A DNA stretch of 64,000 bases from Umbilicaria muhlenbergii (lineage: Eukaryota; Ascomycota; Lecanoromycetes; Umbilicariales; Umbilicariaceae): the NCBI GenBank assembly GCA_000611775.1, contig KK106982.1:1658643-1722642 (forward strand), given 5' to 3'. This document shows positions 61,573-64,000 of this stretch, piece after piece; positions within the stretch are counted from its first letter, which is position 1; the number at the start of each line of letters is the position of its first letter. A program made the translations under genes and the position numbers. A model generated the notes under the pieces. It was given only the letters and a program-made list of their open reading frames with translations. It did not search any database and had not been told where the DNA came from.

Positions 61573-62289
61573 GGTTGTGGAGATTGCTGGCGATGAGAGG
61601 ATGACGCCAGGGCGCACGCCTAGATCAAAAGTTGAGCTCGCGGAGCAATCACCTGCTGTATAAGTCGTGCAGTATTTGCTCTTGAAATCGTGTAAATAGG
61701 ACTACGTTAGTAATGTTCAGGCTTGTGCTTTCTTTTCGGCCGTTGTTGCCTGATGTGTTCTGGCCATGGCCATAAGTTTTCTTGCGGCCCCACTATGTTG
61801 ACTTGAAATGGCGTCTGAGAGCCTCATGACTAAAGTGGTAGGCCTATGATTTGCTACAGTACGGGGAATAAAGCTGAGAGAGCGGGATTATCCAAGCTCT
61901 ACGTATTCAAGTTCATATTTATTTTCTCCCCGTGGCCGTTAAAGCGAATGCACAGGGGTTCGTCACAGCGGATGGTTATACGAGAAGCGTCGTAGTGGTG
62001 GCTATCCAGGGGCAGCCTGTTCCATCAACGCTGGTCTCAATTGGTTCAACCATTCGAGGAAGACAAAATAGTAAAAATTGAAAAAAAGCGTACTTTGGTA
62101 ACTTATAAGGATTGCTGGCGCAGTGGTTATGCCTAAAAAAATAGGTATTTCGAAGGATCGCTGACTCAAGTTCTTCAATGAGCGAAATGATTTTTTCGTT
62201 CCAAGCCACTCAAATGAGCCACAGGTGCCCCCCACTGAGGCGATCACTCTCCCGTAAAATATAAAAATAATCTTCCAAGCGCACACCTT

Positions 62290-62692
62290 CCAATTTGTTT
62301 CTACCATTTCGCTGCTATTCAACCCTCCATACTGAAATTATTGCACGACCCACTTGAATCATTCGAGTCAAACCCTTTGGGTTGAAACCTGCACTTGCCA
62401 ATGAACCACTGTCTCCCAAAAACTGAAGACGAAAGGAGCAATTCTATCATGTGTAACGGTCGATGGGGATGTGGGTATCGATTCTTGGTAATGGACAGAA
62501 AAGCGAGATCTTAGTGGCCAGTGGAATAGACCATATAGAGAGCCTCCATCCTTTCAGGCACGCCTGCGTAGCACTTGTTGGCTACAAACTTCATTCTCTT
62601 TTGATACGCCTATGACAGCAGCACCTGAATTCTCAGGGACTGACACTGACTACGTCGAACATGAAGAATAGTTAATTGACGTTGAGGGTGCT
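62290..62692 (+). repeat. Duplicated block, copy B
   Basis: This is the direct-repeat partner of 61003-61497, about 1.2 kb downstream, with small indels and many substitutions. It ends at the same TTGACGTTGAGGGTGC mark but continues into unrelated sequence instead of the MED20-like fragment. Confidence 0.7.
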
Positions 62693-63399
62693 GGGGCCGG
62701 CGATTCAGGCGCTGTTGAAGTTGATGGCGAATCAGAGGTGGTGGGTTGCAGCGAGAACGGGGTGGTGAGAAGGGGGAGTGAGGTAGGGATCTGGTTGTGG
62801 GTGGGAGGTGGCCTGGAGGAAGCGCAGGGATAAGTGGTGGGGGGAGTGGAGAGGCCGGCGGAAATTGGTAGTACCGATGGTGGTGATGAGTGCGGGTGCG
62901 GGAGGGGAGGGGAGAGGAGGGCGGATGAAAAGGTACTAGGAGTCAGGTGAAAATCTTCATCTGCGTGCTCTTTGCATGAAAATGAGGTATTCGCTGACAA
63001 AATGTAGTCTCTCCAGTATGTTATATTCCTCGCTAAGAACATGAAACGCTTCCGCCACCCTTCTCGCGAGACCCGCCACCCGAGTATCCGACCAGCCCTT
63101 AAAGAAGCAGCAGGCTCTTGCACCATACCTTTGAGTTTGAAGCTCTCTCACAAGACGCCTGGACTACTTTTAGTGAAATTGGCAGAGCTTGTGACGGATT
63201 TGCGTTTCTAGTTACATATGGATACTAGAATCCTCTGACATGGCCGGAATGACTCATTAGGTATCAAGCCACTCTAAACACGTTGGGCTCGACATGTGCC
63301 TGCGACCTGCACACCTTCAATCACATATCTCAATCTGATCTTCTCACTTTCGAGTGTCCTCCAACCTCACGTACCCAGACGTGGACGACCACATCCACC

Positions 63400-64000
63400 A
63401 TGTGGGGCGCCTCGTTGCCTCACGCCGCTTTTCTGGCTTGCATTGCCATCACCAGCCTGGCAGGACCAATCATCTCTCCACCAATCACTGCCCGCAATGT
63501 AGATGCTTCCAGCCCTCCTCTGATGCCAGCCGGGCCGTAAGTCAATCTATGCGAAACCCTAATGCGACAGATACACATCAACTGACAACACAGCATATAG
63601 ACAACTAGAAAAACACAGTCTACAAACAACCGAGCAGCCATTCACCCTCTCCCCCCGCGCCCCGGTCAAATACGCCGTCCCTGGAACCAGCGTCTACATA
63701 ATGATCGAGATCGGAGCCCGCGTAGTGACCTCCACCGGCATCATGAGCATCACCAACATGCTCAACGGCGCCTTCCGGCAGATAGCCCGGATGGAAATCG
63801 ATCTCGGCTTGGAAACTCTCATCGCAGGAGGCATGTTCAAATACGGCAACGGCCCACAAATAGTGGTCTGGAATGCCAACAACCACCAAGTGACGATCAT
63901 GACCTTGCAGTTGGCGCTCGAGGGCGTGTTCAGGTATATGCGGGAAAAGTACAATTACGGCGTCGCGGAGTTCGATATCTTTGATGGGGCGAATCAGGTT
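63400..64000 (+). CDS. Small secreted protein, partial (runs off window)
   Basis: The signal peptide MWGASLPHAAFLACIAITSL starts at 63400. An intron at 63537-63600 (GTAAGT...CATATAG, AACTGAC branch site) joins in phase to QLEKHSLQTTEQPFTL. The body reads VPGTSVYIMIEIGARVVTST, FKYGNGPQIVVWNANNHQVT and MREKYNYGVAEFDIFDG. It is paralogous to the protein at 31655-32366 (RNAANHQMTWGVLGAALVAL; YGYGEAAFEVW). No cysteine-rich or enzymatic motif is visible. Function is unknown. The 3' end lies beyond the window. Confidence 0.78.

Larger units (their letters stand above)
60705..63399. other. 2.7-kb gene-poor region with duplicated blocks
   Basis: No gene is supported. It holds two diverged copies of a ~400-500 bp block and a fragment of MED20 (annotated separately). 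A minus-strand frame at 62650-63126 is Pro/Ser-rich low complexity after a short helical part and is not called. Confidence 0.5.

Noticed and set aside
62650-63126. 158-codon minus-strand frame
   Set aside because: It is mostly low-complexity Ser/Pro/Thr translated from a GC-rich tract and its left end lies in duplicated block B.

Overview
The window reads as nuclear DNA of a filamentous ascomycete (Pezizomycotina; Dothideomycetes is plausible but not proven). Evidence: protein-coding genes broken by 46-170 bp introns with GT..AG ends and CTRAC/CTAAC-type branch sites, a HET-domain gene, the fungal ERMES subunit MDM34, fungal-type Cox7, MED20 and SRPK genes, Ty3/Gypsy elements with RIP-like C-to-T/G-to-A decay, and no bacterial-style operons.

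Layout. 1-8,990 is an AT-rich, RIP-like block: a Ty3/Gypsy LTR element (3169-8989, minus strand, 263-bp LTRs, CAACG target duplication) beside the gag relic of a second Ty3/Gypsy copy and several minisatellites. Decay stops sharply near 8.53 kb, so one LTR is nearly clean and the other is riddled. 9.4-16.3 kb holds a 12-exon MFS sugar/polyol transporter, a protein with a stand-alone fungal STAND-type N-terminal domain and a single-pass surface protein. 17.1-25.8 kb is a decayed group: a GFA1-like glucosamine-6-phosphate synthase relic, a GH16/ConA-like secreted protein relic, a UDP-HexNAc-type nucleotide-sugar dehydrogenase and a hyaluronan-synthase-like GT2, all broken. Together they look like the remains of an amino-sugar/uronic-acid polysaccharide locus.

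26.3-41.5 kb holds ECM15-like UPF0045, a GPI-anchored PLC-like protein, a HET protein, a small secreted protein interrupted by a 50-N gap, two related F-box proteins, MDM34 and a CCDC47/DUF1682 ER membrane protein. 42-53 kb is a dense housekeeping stretch: COX7 (five tiny exons), a mitochondrial PPR-like protein, an SRPK kinase, a small unknown protein, a membrane protein, a GH47 mannosidase and MED20. 53.5-64 kb holds two related Cys-rich single-pass surface proteins, an MNN1-type mannosyltransferase with a Tc1/mariner-like MITE 78 bp upstream of its start codon, a second TIR element, a duplicated block carrying a copy of the MED20 3' end, and the first part of a paralogue of the gap-containing secreted protein.

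How they work together: glycan biology recurs (GFA1/dehydrogenase/GT2 relics, GH47, GT71), and the COX7/PPR-like pair shares a divergent mitochondrial promoter. All gene models were spliced by eye from the sequence and reading-frame phase, with no homology search.
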